A stretch of DNA of 64,000 nt from Macrolepiota albuminosa (GCA_027475525.1 JAMWFC010000049.1:5502947-5566946); one strand, 5' to 3'; positions 23,854 through 36,683 are shown, numbered from the stretch's first letter. Numbers and translations: made by a program. Notes: generated from the letters alone by a model not told the origin.

Positions 23854-26800
23854 GTAGGTTCCTTGAAAGTTGAAACTTTGTGTTTAGATACATGATTGAT
23901 CTGTTCCAGCACTGCAATGTGCTGCCTCTTTATCAGTCTGATCAAGCAATCCCTCCATCACCACAACAGCCAAACTGCGGTTTCCAGGTAGCATCACCTA
24001 GGCTCCACCTTACCTCAAATTTGAGGTTTCTCCCTATCCATCTATGACCTATGAGGTCATCTACAAACCATTCTTAGTCATTACCAGTTCCAAAGTTATA
24101 CGCCTCTGGAGTTGCATGATTAGGGAACAGCACATTACTATTATGGTTGCAACAGCAACACATGGAGTAGTTCCAGCATGTAGTTAGAGGTGCTTGGCTC
24201 AGCCTTGAGGACCCTATATGGTCCAATCCACTTAGGACATAGCTTACTCACTCTGTCTTTTGGCAAGTTCAAGTTCTTTGTCTAGAAGTACACTAGGTTC
24301 CTTTTCTTGATGTCCAGATCATCATGCCTGCAATTATTTGCATGTTTTGTCTGCTATATGCACAATTCTATAATCGCATTATGGGCATCTGCTAAGTTTC
24401 TTAGCACATTGTGCACAAACTGTTTAACTCCAACATGAATAGCTTTGTCAGTGCAAAGTTCATGAATCATGGATGGCATATAGCTATTATTGAGTTCAAA
24501 GGATAAATACTCTGTGGTTTCAGATATGCTCACATTTATCGCAAATTCAATTAGTAGACATCTATCCACCCAGTCCTTCTGATCAGGACATACAAACACT
24601 TGCAGTATCTGCACAATGTTTCTATTTGCCCATTCTGTCTGGCCATTTGTTTGCAGATGAAATGATGTCAACATGAGCAACTTTGCTTCAAGCAGCTTGT
24701 GCAGCTCCTTCCACCATTTGGAAATAAACTTAGCATCTTGATTGCTTACAATCAAACTCAGCAATCCATGAAGGCATACTATCTCCTTGAGATAGATCCA
24801 AGACAAGTCTGAGGCTGTCATGGTTGTCCTCAACAGAATAAGAGGGACCATACTGGTCATTCTGCAGATTACTACCTATAGGTAGTTAAAACCCTTTGAC
24901 TCTGGGAATGGACTGATAAAGTCCATTTTGATTGAGTCCCAGGGTTTGACTAGGATCAGAAGCAAATGAAGCTTCTCCAGTGGCTTCAATGTCAATACTT
25001 TTGACTGTTGACATAGCTTGCATGTCAAGCAGAATTGACTCATTTCCTTGGCCATTTGTGGCCACCTGTCACAACTCCTCTTACCTGGAACCACCCCAGG
25101 ACACCCTTAGAGCTCCACCTGGGGCCTCTCTGCCAACTCTACAACATGACTCCTGCCATCATACACATCAAGCTGTACATCAAGCTGTACATCAAGCTCC
25201 AGCATCACACTGCACCCCTTGACAGCCCCACTGCATGAACCCCAGAACTGTCCATCAGCACATGCTAATCACTGGATCAATCAACTACCCTGGCTATCAT
25301 ACATCATGCATCAGAACACCCTTCTGCACCAATTGATCATGCTCTCTGCATGCATGATCCCCAGTATACAGTCTCCTCTCTATTTGCTGCTGCCCATTAA
25401 CTTCCAGAACCACCCCAGATACCCCAGAACCCCTCAGGAACCTGGAGCAGCCCCCACCAATATTTAAGAGTAGCTACCCACCTGTTGTACTCTAGTCTTG
25501 ATATTACACTTGTTTGTTTGCATGCTCTTTGATTGACTGGTACACCCTGACTGGTACACTTTGACTGGCACACTCAATTTGTTCACATGCTCTTAAGACT
25601 GGTATGCACTTTGCAACTTAAACTTTACTAACTGGGTCTCATCCTAGAACCTCCAGTTCTTGACTTGACTCAAACTCCCTTAACTCTTCGACTCTCCGGA
25701 CTAAGTCTCTTACTCCAAGAATCTCCTAATCACGTCTTGAACCCCAGAGCTCAGTCCAGAGTTCCAGACACCTAAGTACACACAGATCAAGTCCACCTTG
25801 TAAGGGTGTCACTTTCCTGGAAAGCCCCCAACTCAGTGGAACCTGACACCACTAGCATCAGCAACACACATAGTCCAGCATTTTCTGAGTTCCAAAGTGG
25901 CCTACTACTCTGTGGGCCTGGTCCAGGACAGTTGTGATCAATGACCTCTCCTGGAGAATGCAAATGACTTTGAGGCCAGTGGGTCAGGTAAGATAGACAA
26001 GTTGCTGCTCTACATTGAAGTGTGGATGCACTTGGACATTGTTCATAATCTCTAGGAAGAAATTGTCATCCTTGTATTCTTGCTGGATATGTGTGCAAAA
26101 TTGTGCATTTCCTAGGTTGGTTGGTGCAGGGTGACAATTATGTGAATCCAGCACCTGCTAGAGAGTCATTTCTACACCACTAGAGGGTACCTCTTGCCTC
26201 ATTTCTTTGCCTTGCTAGGAGACCTCATGATCCACCAACACCTGAACCTTGATATTGTGAGCTTTTCTTGCTGTTCTTGCAGTTGCTTGCTGCAACATAA
26301 TTCCTGCACTTGCATGGCGTGTAGCTTGACTGTATGTTCCTTGATTTCATGGAACCTATGCAAGGGCAAGTCTTTGCCCTCTAGGTCAATGCATTTGTCT
26401 GCTTGGACATAATCATGTGCATCATGGATGTCGTCTTGAGTATTACTCTCAAAATATTGAGACAGACAGTCTGCTACCTTGTTTAATTCACCTTTTATAT
26501 AGGTGATGTTGAACTGGTATTGCAACATGTAGTCAATCCAGCAACGTTGTCACAGTGATAGGTATACTTGAGTCTTGAAAAACTCAACTGCTTTGTGATC
26601 TGTAATAATATGGATCTTGTATCCCATCAATTTATCCTCCTACTCAAGGAGGGCTTCTAAGATAGTGAGTGTTTCTAACTTGTGTACTGCATAGTTCTGC
26701 TGTGCAGCAGTGAATTTACAGGACATAAATCCCACCAGTCAGCAAGTTTTCCACATTTTACCTTGGCCAAACATGGCCCCAACCCCTGTCTTAGAAGCAT

Positions 26801-29800
26801 TGCATATAAGCCAAATGGGCTCGTTGATGCATAGGTCAATTGGCCAGATTACTGGCATCTTTGTGTAAATGCACTTAATTATCTTGAAGCACTGCTGATG
26901 CCACTCTTGAATTCAATTGAGTTTATCTGTGTCCAGATGAATACCTTTCTTGTCAATGACATGACCAAGACAGTCTATACTAAGTGCATACAACTCACAC
27001 TTCTTCTATTTAAGGTAGAGGCTGGCCTTATGTAGTTGTTCAAACATGACTTGTAGGTGCTGCTCATGCTCCTCAATGGAATCTGAAAAGATGAATATAT
27101 CGTCTAAATAGACATGCATAAACTTCTCAATTATGTCTCAGAAGATTGAGGTCATTAACCTCTGAAATGTTGCTGGTGCATTACAGTTACCAATCTGCAT
27201 GATATTGCTCACAAATATCTCCATCAAGGACAAAAACAGCATCTTTGATATATCCTCGTCACATATGCAAACCTGTTTGTATGCATCCATTAAGTCGATT
27301 TTTGACCTATATTTTGCTGTGGCAACATCTTTGCATATGACTTCCTGATCTGAAAGAGGTGTTACATCCTTGACTGTATTATTATTATGCTGTTGCACAT
27401 CCAATGCAGTTCATAACATCCTATTCTTTTTAGGAATACAATGTAAAGGTGCAGCTTGCACTGCTGGTTGTGGTTCCCACCACTTCGCATTTATGTATTT
27501 GTTTGTCTTTTCACAAAGCTGATCCTGTAGTGCTTGTGAGCAGTAAGGCAAATGGTACTTGTACTGCTTATTATTGTCAATTAGGTTAATCTCATAATTA
27601 ACCTCCCACTATGGAGGAAGTTTTTCTTTTGTCCTGTTGATGATATCAGCAAACTCATGTTGCCACTGCTGGCACAATTAAGGAATATCTTGCTCTGTAA
27701 GGCTCACAGCCTTATCTTTCCCTTTCAATATGCATGCTACACATGGCTGAACCTTTGGTTCAAATCACTCCCATAAGGCACATATGTGCTCTTCTGTGAG
27801 ATCCCCTGGATTCAACCTTACAACTGGTTGCCTCCTCACTACTCTTGTTGTATTTGACAACAATTGCATGCTTCTTGCTTTCAGCAATACCCTATCAAAT
27901 ACAATATCCAATGTTTCAGAAATCTTGTCCTCTTGTGTGGGACAGTATACTTCCCCCATCTGGGTTGACTGCACCTTTTCCATAGAATACATCACCATTG
28001 ATGCTACCAACTCATTCTACTCTTGTGGCATTCATGGGTCATACATCCATTGCACTCCTAGCTGAGGCACTGGTTGATCTATTAGCAATCTTGTGCTTTC
28101 CACAGTTCCCATTGTACTATATACCTCATCCTCGACAAGATCCTCAACCCTCACTCAAGAGCTAGTTGGCTGACATTCCAGTGACTCCACCACACATTTA
28201 CCACACTCATTCTCATGCTGTATAGCCTGCTTAGGCTTTTCATTTGTACACCCAACCACATCTGAGTGCTTCCCCTTCTTCAGAGTTCCTTGAAACTCTT
28301 TCTCAGACATCAGTATAGCCGGCAAGTCTGCTGGCAGGCTTTTTGGTAGGACTTGCTTGTCCTTCATCTCCTGTACAGTCACTCTCTTGTGACCATCTAG
28401 TCAGCTGTGTTAATTATGCTGCTTTTCTGTTGCATGATAGCGCCTCAGATAACCATCTGTATTGTTTAATATGACCTTCTCTGCTTTCAAAGGCATGCCA
28501 TTCACAGAATCCAAGGACACCTTGTTCTTAGGCATAAACAGCATACCAATGATCATATTGTAACAATCAAAATTTGCTATGTCCACATACTCCTTGATCA
28601 ATGGACATTCCTGACATCTTTATCCTTACTTCAGTACCAAACTGGGTCCCCAACTGGAGCATCAATGGCTCCTCCAACTCATGAACACAAATCATGTTGA
28701 CATGAGCAAACTGGGGCATAATGCTCATAGTGGTACTTCCTGAGTCCCACAACGTCCAGGCCAGATGTCTATTGACATCAATATAGATGTCCAAGCACTC
28801 CTTCTCCTCCTCAGAAGTATAACATGGCTGCCACAACTTATTGGTTGCCTTCTGCAGGGTTACACATCTCATTTGGATGCGTTGATTTTCACAGCACTTT
28901 GTCAGTGCAAACAAGTGTTCTTTCTCATCATCACAAGTGTAATACTCGCTATCATACATGTCCACAGTGATGTGTTTGTTGCCATCAATCTGGACGCTTT
29001 CAGCATTATCCACTTTCAAGCCATCAGCCTCTACTTGTGGCTCTTCCTCCGCTTCTTCGACAACATTGTCATCCTTGTTGTCACTGACAACCTTGCTAGG
29101 AGCTGCAGCTATATGGGCCATCTGGATGTGTGCCTTGAGAGGAACAGGACATTCCTTAGCAAAATGTCTGACCTTACCACAGTTAAAGCATGCTGAGAGA
29201 TCCTCAGCAGGCCTTCTCTGGGCCACTCCAGACACCACATTGAGTTTGCTCACCATATGCATTGCAGGCACTACACCCTCTCTAGCTGCTACTTGATTTT
29301 GACCTGAAAAGGGTCAACTATCTTTTGCTGGCAAATATCCAGCAGGCTTTGATCAAGGCCATTGGCCTCCAGAGATTGTCTTGTAGACAACAAATTGCAG
29401 ATTGTGATTGTTCTCCATCTCTGACCGTTTGGCCAGGAAAGTTTCCACCTTCACTGCCTCACAGGTCCTTGGTGTGAGCTATGCTGTTCATAATAATTTG
29501 CAGTCCATGTCAACTGCTCATAACAAATAGCATATGTCAAGAATTCAGTCATAGTATTGACTTCCATAAACAAATTGTCATTGCATATCAATGCTCTCCT
29601 CATATTTGCAGGTATTCCATCCAGGAATGTCTTGCAAATAGTGTATTTGTCTGGATAGACAGCCACATTCTGTGCATGATCCATCAGGTTATCATAAAAT
29701 GTCTGGACGCTAGTCTTAGCATCATACATTGCCTTTTTAAAGGCATCCTGAGCTTTCTACATGGTTGCAGCATTGACAAAACAATTATACAGTCCTATCA

Positions 29801-30563
29801 GGACCTCTTTAAATGTCCAATGCAATTTATTGCAATTGATGTGAAGAACATGGCAGTGGAACCAATTCCAAGCCTCTCCTTCCATAAATTCATGTAACAC
29901 AAATATTCTTTCCTGGTCCATGTCATACTTATCATAGCAGCAGGCTGCCAGGTGGTAGCAGATACCCATGGCCCAATCCTCTAGCTGCAAGAACCTATGC
30001 TCTTCAGCATATGCATGTATGTGCTTATTATCAGATTTGTAGGGACTTACTCTGGCAGGAAATTTATACCTGACTCCAAGAAAGTCATCTACCAGACAAG
30101 TGAGGTGGTCATGCATATGATCCATATAGATCCTGACTGCCTCATTCATTCCAGGCATAGTTTCATGCAAATCATGAGGTGCAGGCATCAAAAATGCCTG
30201 GGGACTGTGAAACAGATGTTCATTGGCCATTCTTTCTGGCTGTGGAGTAGGCTGTTGCCTCACTTCTTGCTCTGCTGGTGATCCACCAGCATGCCTGCTA
30301 CTATTACAATGATTATTATTGTCTCAATTGTTCTGTCTACAATCATGACTCCCATCATTGTTATTGCAATGCTTCAGCTCCCTTCTATTGTAGTGATTAC
30401 TACTATTATCACTACCCTCTGGATCTCTGTCCAGTTCAGCAGTTTGAACAGCAAATTGTTGCTGCATATCATCAACAGGTGTTACACCTTCACACCCTTT
30501 AAAGGCTATCTCCTGGTCATCAATTAATGACTCACCATGATTGCACAAGTCCTGGTTGTGCAT
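23854..30563 (-). mobile_element. Decayed chromovirus (Gypsy) Gag-Pol, minus strand
   Basis: Reading right to left: Gag at ~30563-29450 (helical Gag core at 30263-29757); zinc knuckle CFNCGKVRHFAKECP at ~29200-29155; an aspartic-protease-like DSGSTTMSI at ~28745-28720; RT remnant with YRSKIDLMDAYKQV at ~27330-27290; RNase H/connection with LNKVADCLSQYF at ~26495-26460; integrase HHCC region at ~25094-24876, core with SLIVSNQDAKFISKWWKEL and HLQTNGQTEWANRNI at ~24770-24620; and a chromodomain-like EWFVDDLIGHRWIGRNLKFE at ~24090-24030. The order PR-RT-RH-IN-chromodomain defines a chromovirus. Many stops and almost no CpG show an old copy. It is interrupted by the solo LTR at 25077-25848, which lies within the integrase zinc-binding part. 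Confidence 0.85.
25077..25848. mobile_element. Solo LTR (772 bp), CpG-poor, inserted in the Gypsy integrase
   Basis: Begins TGTCACAACTCC and ends GGAACCTGACA, like the LTR at 23070-23853. Flanks are CCACC (25072-25076) and CCACT (25849-25853), a target duplication with one mismatch. Depleted of CpG, so it is an older member of the same LTR family. Confidence 0.8.
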
Positions 30564-30612
30564 TTTCTGATAATTGACATGTTCATTCTAGTTGTCCACC
30601 AGGAGGATGTGT

Positions 30613-31137
30613 CATGCTATGCATTGTTGTAAGGGTGACCTTTAGAGGCTGTGACTCAGTCACACAGCTGGCAGAGGGATATCCAAAGTGTATTAGAGTA
30701 TGCACTGACAATATTATAATAACTACTCACCTGGCAGAGGAAGATCCAAAGAGAACAAGTCTAGAAATTCTCTATGCCAGGTTGGACGGTTCTGGGGCTT
30801 CTGAAGCATGGAAAACAACTGTACAGTACAACAAAACCTTAAAAACTCAAAAATTGACTAACCAAACAACTGTGCAAACAAAGCAGGAAAACTCCGGACT
30901 TTGGAAGTCAGAAAGGCAAACTCCAGCTTATATAAGCAGTCTAGAAGCGGTGCTGAAGGGCCCACACCTGTCTGAGTGATAAAGAACCAGAGCACCTCAA
31001 AGGCTGAGAATAGTACTAACAGATAATGTTGAGAGAATAGAAACAGCAAAATGAGAGAATGATAGAAGAAATAAGAAAATGAATGAAAGGAGAGTGAAGG
31101 AATAAGGAGTGAAGGAAGAAATGAGGAGTCTTCTGAC
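30613..31137 (-). mobile_element. Probable LTR (~525 bp) of a Gypsy-type element
   Basis: On the minus strand it begins TGTCAGAAGACTCCTCATTT and ends ..GCATGACA. A TATATAA core lies at ~30932. The start region recurs in the same sense at 36683-36497. It lies immediately upstream of the minus-strand Gag, where a 5' LTR should be, but the matching 3' LTR was not located, so assignment to that element is an inference. Confidence 0.5.
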
Positions 31138-31860
31138 AATTGTAGGTCAAATGTGACCTCTTACTTTTCTCATCATCTGAGGAAATCCAGTTTGAACTCT
31201 AAGTTCGGAACTCTTCTAAGGCCTTCATGCCTCATCTGTGGCTGTTTGCCAACCCCTTCTAGCAACTCCTGAGTTTGAGGCACCAAGGGCACCTTTCCTT
31301 GCCATACAACATTGTTGTCTTCCCTGCTGACCCTCATAGTTGGTCCTTGCTGCAGTGCATGTGTCATCAACAACAACTGTCCTGATTCAGTGGCAGTGTT
31401 TGCCACATACTCCAAATGCTGCTCAGTTGGGGCAGTCCAGAATGGGGTGCTGTGCATGAAAGTGCTGCCTTGCACCATCTTCAAATACTGGGTATGGTCT
31501 AGTTGACCTTTGGACTGAGCTGATGAACTTTACTACCAGGCCATACAATGGACATCATCCATGATACAGATAGCCCACCCAGCATTCCAAAGCTTGTGCT
31601 AACATTGTGAGGTAGCTTTTCATCCCGCTTTAGTGGGAGCTGATAAGTAGATGTGGTTTGCATCTTCACAGCTTAAGATACAGGTGGGTCACCTATATCT
31701 GGGACTGGGAAAGGGGGGTCCAGATCAAGAAAGCCAGTCATAGAAGCACATTTTCAACATGATGCCAACAGAAATCAAGAGTTTTTTGATGAGTTGTCTA
31801 GTCAGTAACAAGCCTAGAGTCTAAAGCCAATAGCAGAAAATTTAAAAAAAATGTAACTGT
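31138..31860. other. CpG-poor transposon-derived interval, no coding call
   Basis: Contains short ORFs without recognisable domains. It lies between the probable LTR and a terminal repeat copy. Confidence 0.35.
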
Positions 31861-32010
31861 TGCTTATGAGCTAGAACTATCTTGTGTGGATCACACAGTG
31901 CTAAATCAGACCGCTGTATTGGATTTGACTAGTACTAAAGTAAATACAAGATGTTGTCTTATGTAATACTCTAAGTTGTGCTAATAGCATTCTTGACACA
32001 TGATAATCTG
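31861..32010. repeat. Third copy of the terminal sequence of the 20.3/39.4 kb repeats
   Basis: TTATGAGCTAGAAC.. through ATCACACAGTGCTAAATCAG and ..AATACAAGATGTTGTCTTA.. matches the plus strand at ~20320-20425 and the minus strand at ~39390-39285. Same orientation as the left copy. Confidence 0.75.
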
Positions 32011-32183
32011 TCACATAGGCACACTTCATTGTTAGTGCCCTTCTCTTACTGACTACCATTACTGACCTTTACTAAAAAACTTGCTATTCAACTCATTTCC
32101 AACTTGTTCTCTGGGAACTGCCTAAGACTTTCTCAACACTTAGCAGTCAGTAGCTATAAACCATATCTGCTACTGATCAACTT

Positions 32184-32639
32184 TTGAGCATTATCACTGC
32201 AGATCTAAACCAATCAAATAATGCAGGAGAGGCACTGGCAGTGCTAGTAGCAGTAAGAAGTGTGGACATGAATAACTATATTGAAATACTAACAGACTTC
32301 AAATTAACAATTGAAAGCCTGACAAAAAACCTCAAGAAATATGAAGATGAGAGTTGGCTGGATGTGGATAACAAGGAAATACTCAGAGCCACTATGTCAC
32401 ATCTGAGGAGAAGGATAGGGCAAACTATCCTCACAAAAGTAAAAGAACACAGTGGCCTCAAAAAAGGAAACAATGAAGCAGATAAGCTAGCAAAAGGAGG
32501 TTCTCAAATGTACCAAGAGCTCCAGACTGACATATCCACATTAAAAGGATACCATACAGAAGGTGTGAAACTTAGCAGGGCAATGCAGGTGCTCCTCTAC
32601 AAAGAAATAATAAAGAATAGACTTCCACTGACAAGGTGA
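32184..32639 (+). CDS. RNase H-like protein fragment of a retroelement (151 aa)
   Basis: Uninterrupted ORF with the RNase H-type order: NNAGEALAVLVAV (first acidic helix), EILTDFKLTIESLTK (strand with Asp, then helix), a long charged helix, and TKVKEHSGLKKGNNEADKLA (the H-S-G..N-E-A-D-x-L-A end of RNase H). Stand-alone or LINE-linked RNase H domains of this look occur in basidiomycete non-LTR elements; no RT was seen beside it. A catalytic Asp of the TDSK motif is kept as TDFK. CpG-poor like its surroundings, yet open, so it could be recently decayed or simply short. Function as a host gene is unlikely. Confidence 0.6.
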   Translation: MSIITADLNQSNNAGEALAVLVAVRSVDMNNYIEILTDFKLTIESLTKNLKKYEDESWLDVDNKEILRATMSHLRRRIGQTILTKVKEHSGLKKGNNEADKLAKGGSQMYQELQTDISTLKGYHTEGVKLSRAMQVLLYKEIIKNRLPLTR

Positions 32640-33201
32640 GGCATTACAATTAATCTAGATAGAGCAAAAAAAAGCAGTAAAAGAGATAAATAGTGTCATA
32701 ACCTGCCCAGGCAGCAAGGTATATTGTGCTCCAATACATATATTGATGTAGCATAGTTGGGACAGGCCGCATATGGCTCTCCTGAGTATTTCTCTGACTT
32801 GACCCAGTAAAATTCCACAACTGTGTGCGGCCATTGGTGGTAGTCAAAACTTCAGTTTTTATGCAACCAATGAAAGCATGACTGACTGGTGGGATCATGT
32901 GAAGTTACCAGAAAGAAGTGCAGGTGAGACATACATACTCCCAAGGGAGTCTCATCTCAATGACCACTCTCTAGGTAAGTGGCATAGTTTGAAGAGAGCA
33001 TAACTGAAGATGACTGCAAGTTAGGCTCTGTATGAATACACTCTTGCTTTTTATAGTTACTCACCTCGCCTCTTCCAAAAAGTACATTGTACTATGCTAC
33101 ATCAATACATGTATCAGAACTGGGACAAGTCACATATAGCCCTTCTGAGTGTTTTTCTGACTTAACTTAGTAAAATTCTCCAACTGTATGTGGCCATTAG
33201 T

Positions 33202-33236
<35 letters not shown>

Positions 33237-33479
33237 CTTACTTTGTAATTGATTTTTGAAGTTTTGCTACAAGAATGGTTATTAATATTTGTAAATCAAT
33301 CAATCAATCAACACTTACTTTGTAGTGTAGTTTACTCACTACAACGTTGAAAGCATGGAAAAATTAGTGCTGTTTGGTTTAAGAACGCATGAGGTGTGAA
33401 AACTGGTGTCCACTAAATTGCATTTTGGCCTCAGCCACATTCACACACTCCAGATACCTTCCACATCTGTCTGAGAGAT
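32640..33479. repeat. Interval with a diverged direct repeat (~32747-32850 and ~33117-33210)
   Basis: Both copies share GGGACA.G.C.CATATgGC.CT.CTGAGT.TTT.TCTGACTT..C..AGTAAAATTC..CAACTGT.TG.GGCCATT. No coding call. The second copy ends in a TCAA microsatellite. Confidence 0.6.
33203..33235. repeat. (TCAA)n microsatellite
   Basis: About eight TCAA units; a second short run is at ~33297-33312. Confidence 0.9.
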
Positions 33480-34293
33480 ATTGTACATTGAAATATCAAT
33501 ATCTAATATACATTAATTAATACTTTTTTTTCTTTTTACTAAAAAACTAACCAAAAAACAAATAAAAAAGGCAAGTATTTGTCAGCCTTAGTCAGAAACT
33601 GTCTAAACTGACTAATCAATCATTTCTACAAAATGGTTGTCCTATATACTATAGACCATAATAAGCTATGATTTGTGCCTTTGGCACAAATTTTGTAGCT
33701 CATTGGGGGCTTTGCCCTCAAATCTCCCCCAACTAAGCCTCCACCCTAACCTCACTTTGTTTGGTTAGGGCTCCAAGTATGTATAAGTAACTTAGCCTCC
33801 ACCCCAATCTCACTTTGTTTGGTTAGAGCTCCAAGTATGTATATAAGTAACTCAGTCTCCACCCCAACCTCACTTTGTTTGGTTAGAGGTTTCAAATATG
33901 TATTTCAGTAACTCAGCTTCCATCATTATCTTACTTCTATGATGTCTTACTGATTCCAGCATATGTTGTTAATGAATAGAGAGTTTTACATTTATCAAAA
34001 AATGATGCTACAATTCCAAGTTATATATATTCTATTAGTACAGTATCAACAAATATCAAGTCAGATGCTAAAATATAAAAGTTAATAAGTAGGTAATTAA
34101 CAATCACACTCACATTTGTAAACCCAAGAAACAATGCTACAATTCCAAGTTATATGTATAGTATCAAATTAGATGCTAAAATACAAAGTTAGTAATAAGT
34201 AGTTAATTAACAATCCCACTTATATTTGTAAACCATTGAGAACTTCTTGATATACAATATTTGCAGTTGTTTTTGATGTATTTTCTTCTTTGC
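33480..34293 (-). mobile_element. Truncated, CpG-decayed tail of a Helitron B-type element
   Basis: Matches ~58000-58758 in the same orientation: the hairpin module, three ~59-bp units, the AT-rich spacer, and the last ~65 bases of the helicase ORF (..TTTTTGATGTATTTTCTTCT). The match stops abruptly at 34293, where Gypsy RT sequence begins. CpG pairs in the 58-kb copy appear here as TG or CA (for example CTTCGTTCGG reads CTTTGTTTGG). Confidence 0.8.
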
Positions 34294-35280
34294 CAACACT
34301 AGCTCTATCTTAAGCCAGAGAAGTGCAAGTTTAAGCAGACTAAAGTTGAATATCTTGGACTAATCATCTTTTATGGAATGGCTGAGATGGACCCAGTCAA
34401 GGTGGCTAGTGTGGTGGAGTGGCCAGAGCCTAAGAACAAGAAGGAAGTTCAGACCTTTCTGAGTTTCACCAACTTCTATCAGAGGTTTATTCAGGATTTC
34501 TCACACCATGCCCAGCCCCTCTTCGATCTCACCACTAAGGACACTCCTTGGCACTGAGATGCAGCACAGCAGACAGCCTTTGATGCCCTCAAACAGGCAG
34601 TCACTTCAAAGCTTGTCCTCCTATTCCCAGATGATAACTCTTTCTTCTGTGTCAAAGCCGATAGCTCAGATTTTGCTACTAGAGCCATTCTCTCTCAACA
34701 GTCAAGAGAGGATGGTAAGTAGCATCCTGTGGCTTTTAACTCCAAGAGTCTCAATGCCATGGAGCAAAATCATGATCTGTGACAAGGAGATGCTGGCTAT
34801 CATTTGGTCATTTGAGAAGTGGCAACATTTCCTTGAGGGTGCCAGGCATAAATTCAAAGTGTGGACTGATCACAAGAATTTAGAGTACTTTCAGATGGCC
34901 AAGAAACTTAACTGCCAACAGGCTTGATGGTCCTTGTATCTGGCCAACTTTGACTTCTCTCTGCATCACAAACTCAGATGGAGCATGGGCAAGCCAGATG
35001 CACTTTCTAGGCAAGCAGACCATAGCTCAGAAGCTAGTGACAATGACAATATTGTACTTCTGAAGCCAGAACTATTTGCTATCCATGCTCTAGAAGGTGT
35101 GGTTGGCCAGGAAGAAGAAGTGAGCATCCTTCAAGACATCCAACGAGGTAACTGGGAGAGTGCTCAAGAAGATCTGGTAGCTAAGGCTGCCATGGCCTTG
35201 CATGCTCAAGAGAAAACTGGAGTGAAGTCTATCTGCACCAATGAGTGGTCTTTGCTGCTATGGTGGAGACAATATGGACC
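34294..35280 (+). pseudogene. Gypsy RT (3' part) and RNase H fragment
   Basis: Frames read [39 protein letters not shown], then the RNase H part with [39 protein letters not shown] and [13 protein letters not shown], ending GKPDALSRQADH. This is the thumb/RNase H part of a Tf1/sushi-type Gypsy polymerase. There are in-frame stops at 34556-34558, ~34720 and ~34926. It is on the opposite strand to the chromovirus at 24-30 kb and joins Gag-like sequence at ~35300 in an order that is not native, so this is a mosaic. Confidence 0.8.
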
Positions 35281-36490
35281 AGGAGAGAATATTTGTATTG
35301 CATATATTTATGGAAGAAGAGGCTTGGAGTTGGTTCCACTGCCATGTCCTTCACATTAATCATGACGTTTATATTGAACGTGTAAAAAGGTCCTGATAGG
35401 ACTGTATAATTGTTTTGTCAATGCTGCAATGATGCAGGAAGTTCAGGATGCCTTTAGAAAGGCAGTGTATAATGCTAAGACTGGCATCCAGACATTTTAT
35501 AATGACCTGGTGATACGACACTGTATCAGCAGTCAGGGACACACCACCAGAAGTCAAAATAAACATTTAATTATGAGCTGAAAACTGTAAGCCTCCTGGT
35601 AGCAGTCTCAACAAATTATATCTCTAAAAACACCCCAATAAATACACAGAAAAGTACAAAACAACAAGCAGAGACCAGCTCAAACTATCAGCTCAACAAT
35701 AGTCTAACCACTGTAATGGGGAGGGGAAGCATGGGAGCTGGCAGAAATGACAAAATGGGATCAAATTGTGGTGATCTAGATCAAAGATCAGATCTGACAA
35801 TGACACAACTTAAAGGGGAAAGAAAAGAAGCATGGAATGCAGGAAATGATCAGGCTAAATAGAGCAGCAGCAAATGGGGAAGTGGCAATCAGAAACATCT
35901 GGAGGAATGATGGAACAAAAAGTTGAATGGTGGAACTGGTGGCACCAAAACAGGTTTCCCAAAAGAGAAATTGGACTATCAAATATGTTCCAGAGGTTGA
36001 GGAGTTTACAACAAAGGGTCATGTGTAGATAGTGGTCTGTGCACCAGAAAAACAGTATAAATAGCCCAAGTTTAGTAGAGAATAGACAGGCATTTGATAG
36101 GCAAAGGCTTGGTGGTTCCCAGGGAGTGAATCACTTAAGCTAGAGTTTATTGAACACCTCTCATTGGAAGTCTATTGATAGACAAAGGCTTGGTGGTTCC
36201 TAGGGAGTGAACTACTTAGGCTAGAGTTTATTGAGAACCTTCTTCTGCACTGCAGGATACTTATTCTGTAAAGCATTCAATACATCAACCTTTTTATCAA
36301 GCACCAGTGTGTCTTAGAGGAAACTTTCTAAGACTTCAAGAAAGCCCCAGAACTATCAGTAATACTTACACCAAGTACTACACTGGTAGGTCATGCACAG
36401 AATATGGCTGTCTATCCAGACAAATACACTATTTGCAAGACATTTCTGAATGGAATACCTGCTGTCTCTGGATTAGCAGAAACCTGCACT
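35281..36490 (+). pseudogene. Gag fragment split by a solo LTR
   Basis: 35300-35510 and 36387-36490 together match, on the opposite strand, the Gag of the 24-30 kb element (GACTGTATAATTGTTTTGTC; then CATGCACAGAATATGGCTGT and an ICKTFL region). The two parts are contiguous in the other copy, showing that 35511-36382 is an insertion. Confidence 0.75.
35511..36382. mobile_element. Solo LTR (872 bp) with CTGG flanks
   Basis: Begins TGATACGACACTGTATCA (itself a palindrome) and ends AGTACTACA. CTGG lies on both sides (35507-35510 and 36383-36386); a fifth base does not match. A TATA-like AGTATAAATAG is at ~36054. It interrupts the Gag fragment precisely. Confidence 0.75.
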
Positions 36491-36496
36491 GTAAGG

Positions 36497-36683
36497 GGCC
36501 CACACTTGTCTGAATGGTGGCTAAAGAACCAGAGCATTTCAAGGGCTGAGAGTAGTACTAACAGATAGTGTTGAAAGAATAGAAACAGTAAAATTAAACA
36601 ATGTCAGAAGAAATAAGAGAATAAATAAAAGGAGAGTGAAGAGATAAGGAGTGAGAAAAGGAAGAAATGAGGAGTCCCCTGAC
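36497..36683 (-). mobile_element. LTR fragment related to 30613-31137
   Basis: On the minus strand it begins TGTCAGGGGACTCCTCATTT and continues like the LTR at 31137-30959. It abuts the right arm of the inverted repeat at 36684. Confidence 0.65.

Noticed and set aside
33203..33312. Repeat spacing as a CRISPR array
   Set aside because: Simple TCAA microsatellite; the organism is a eukaryote and no spacer pattern exists.
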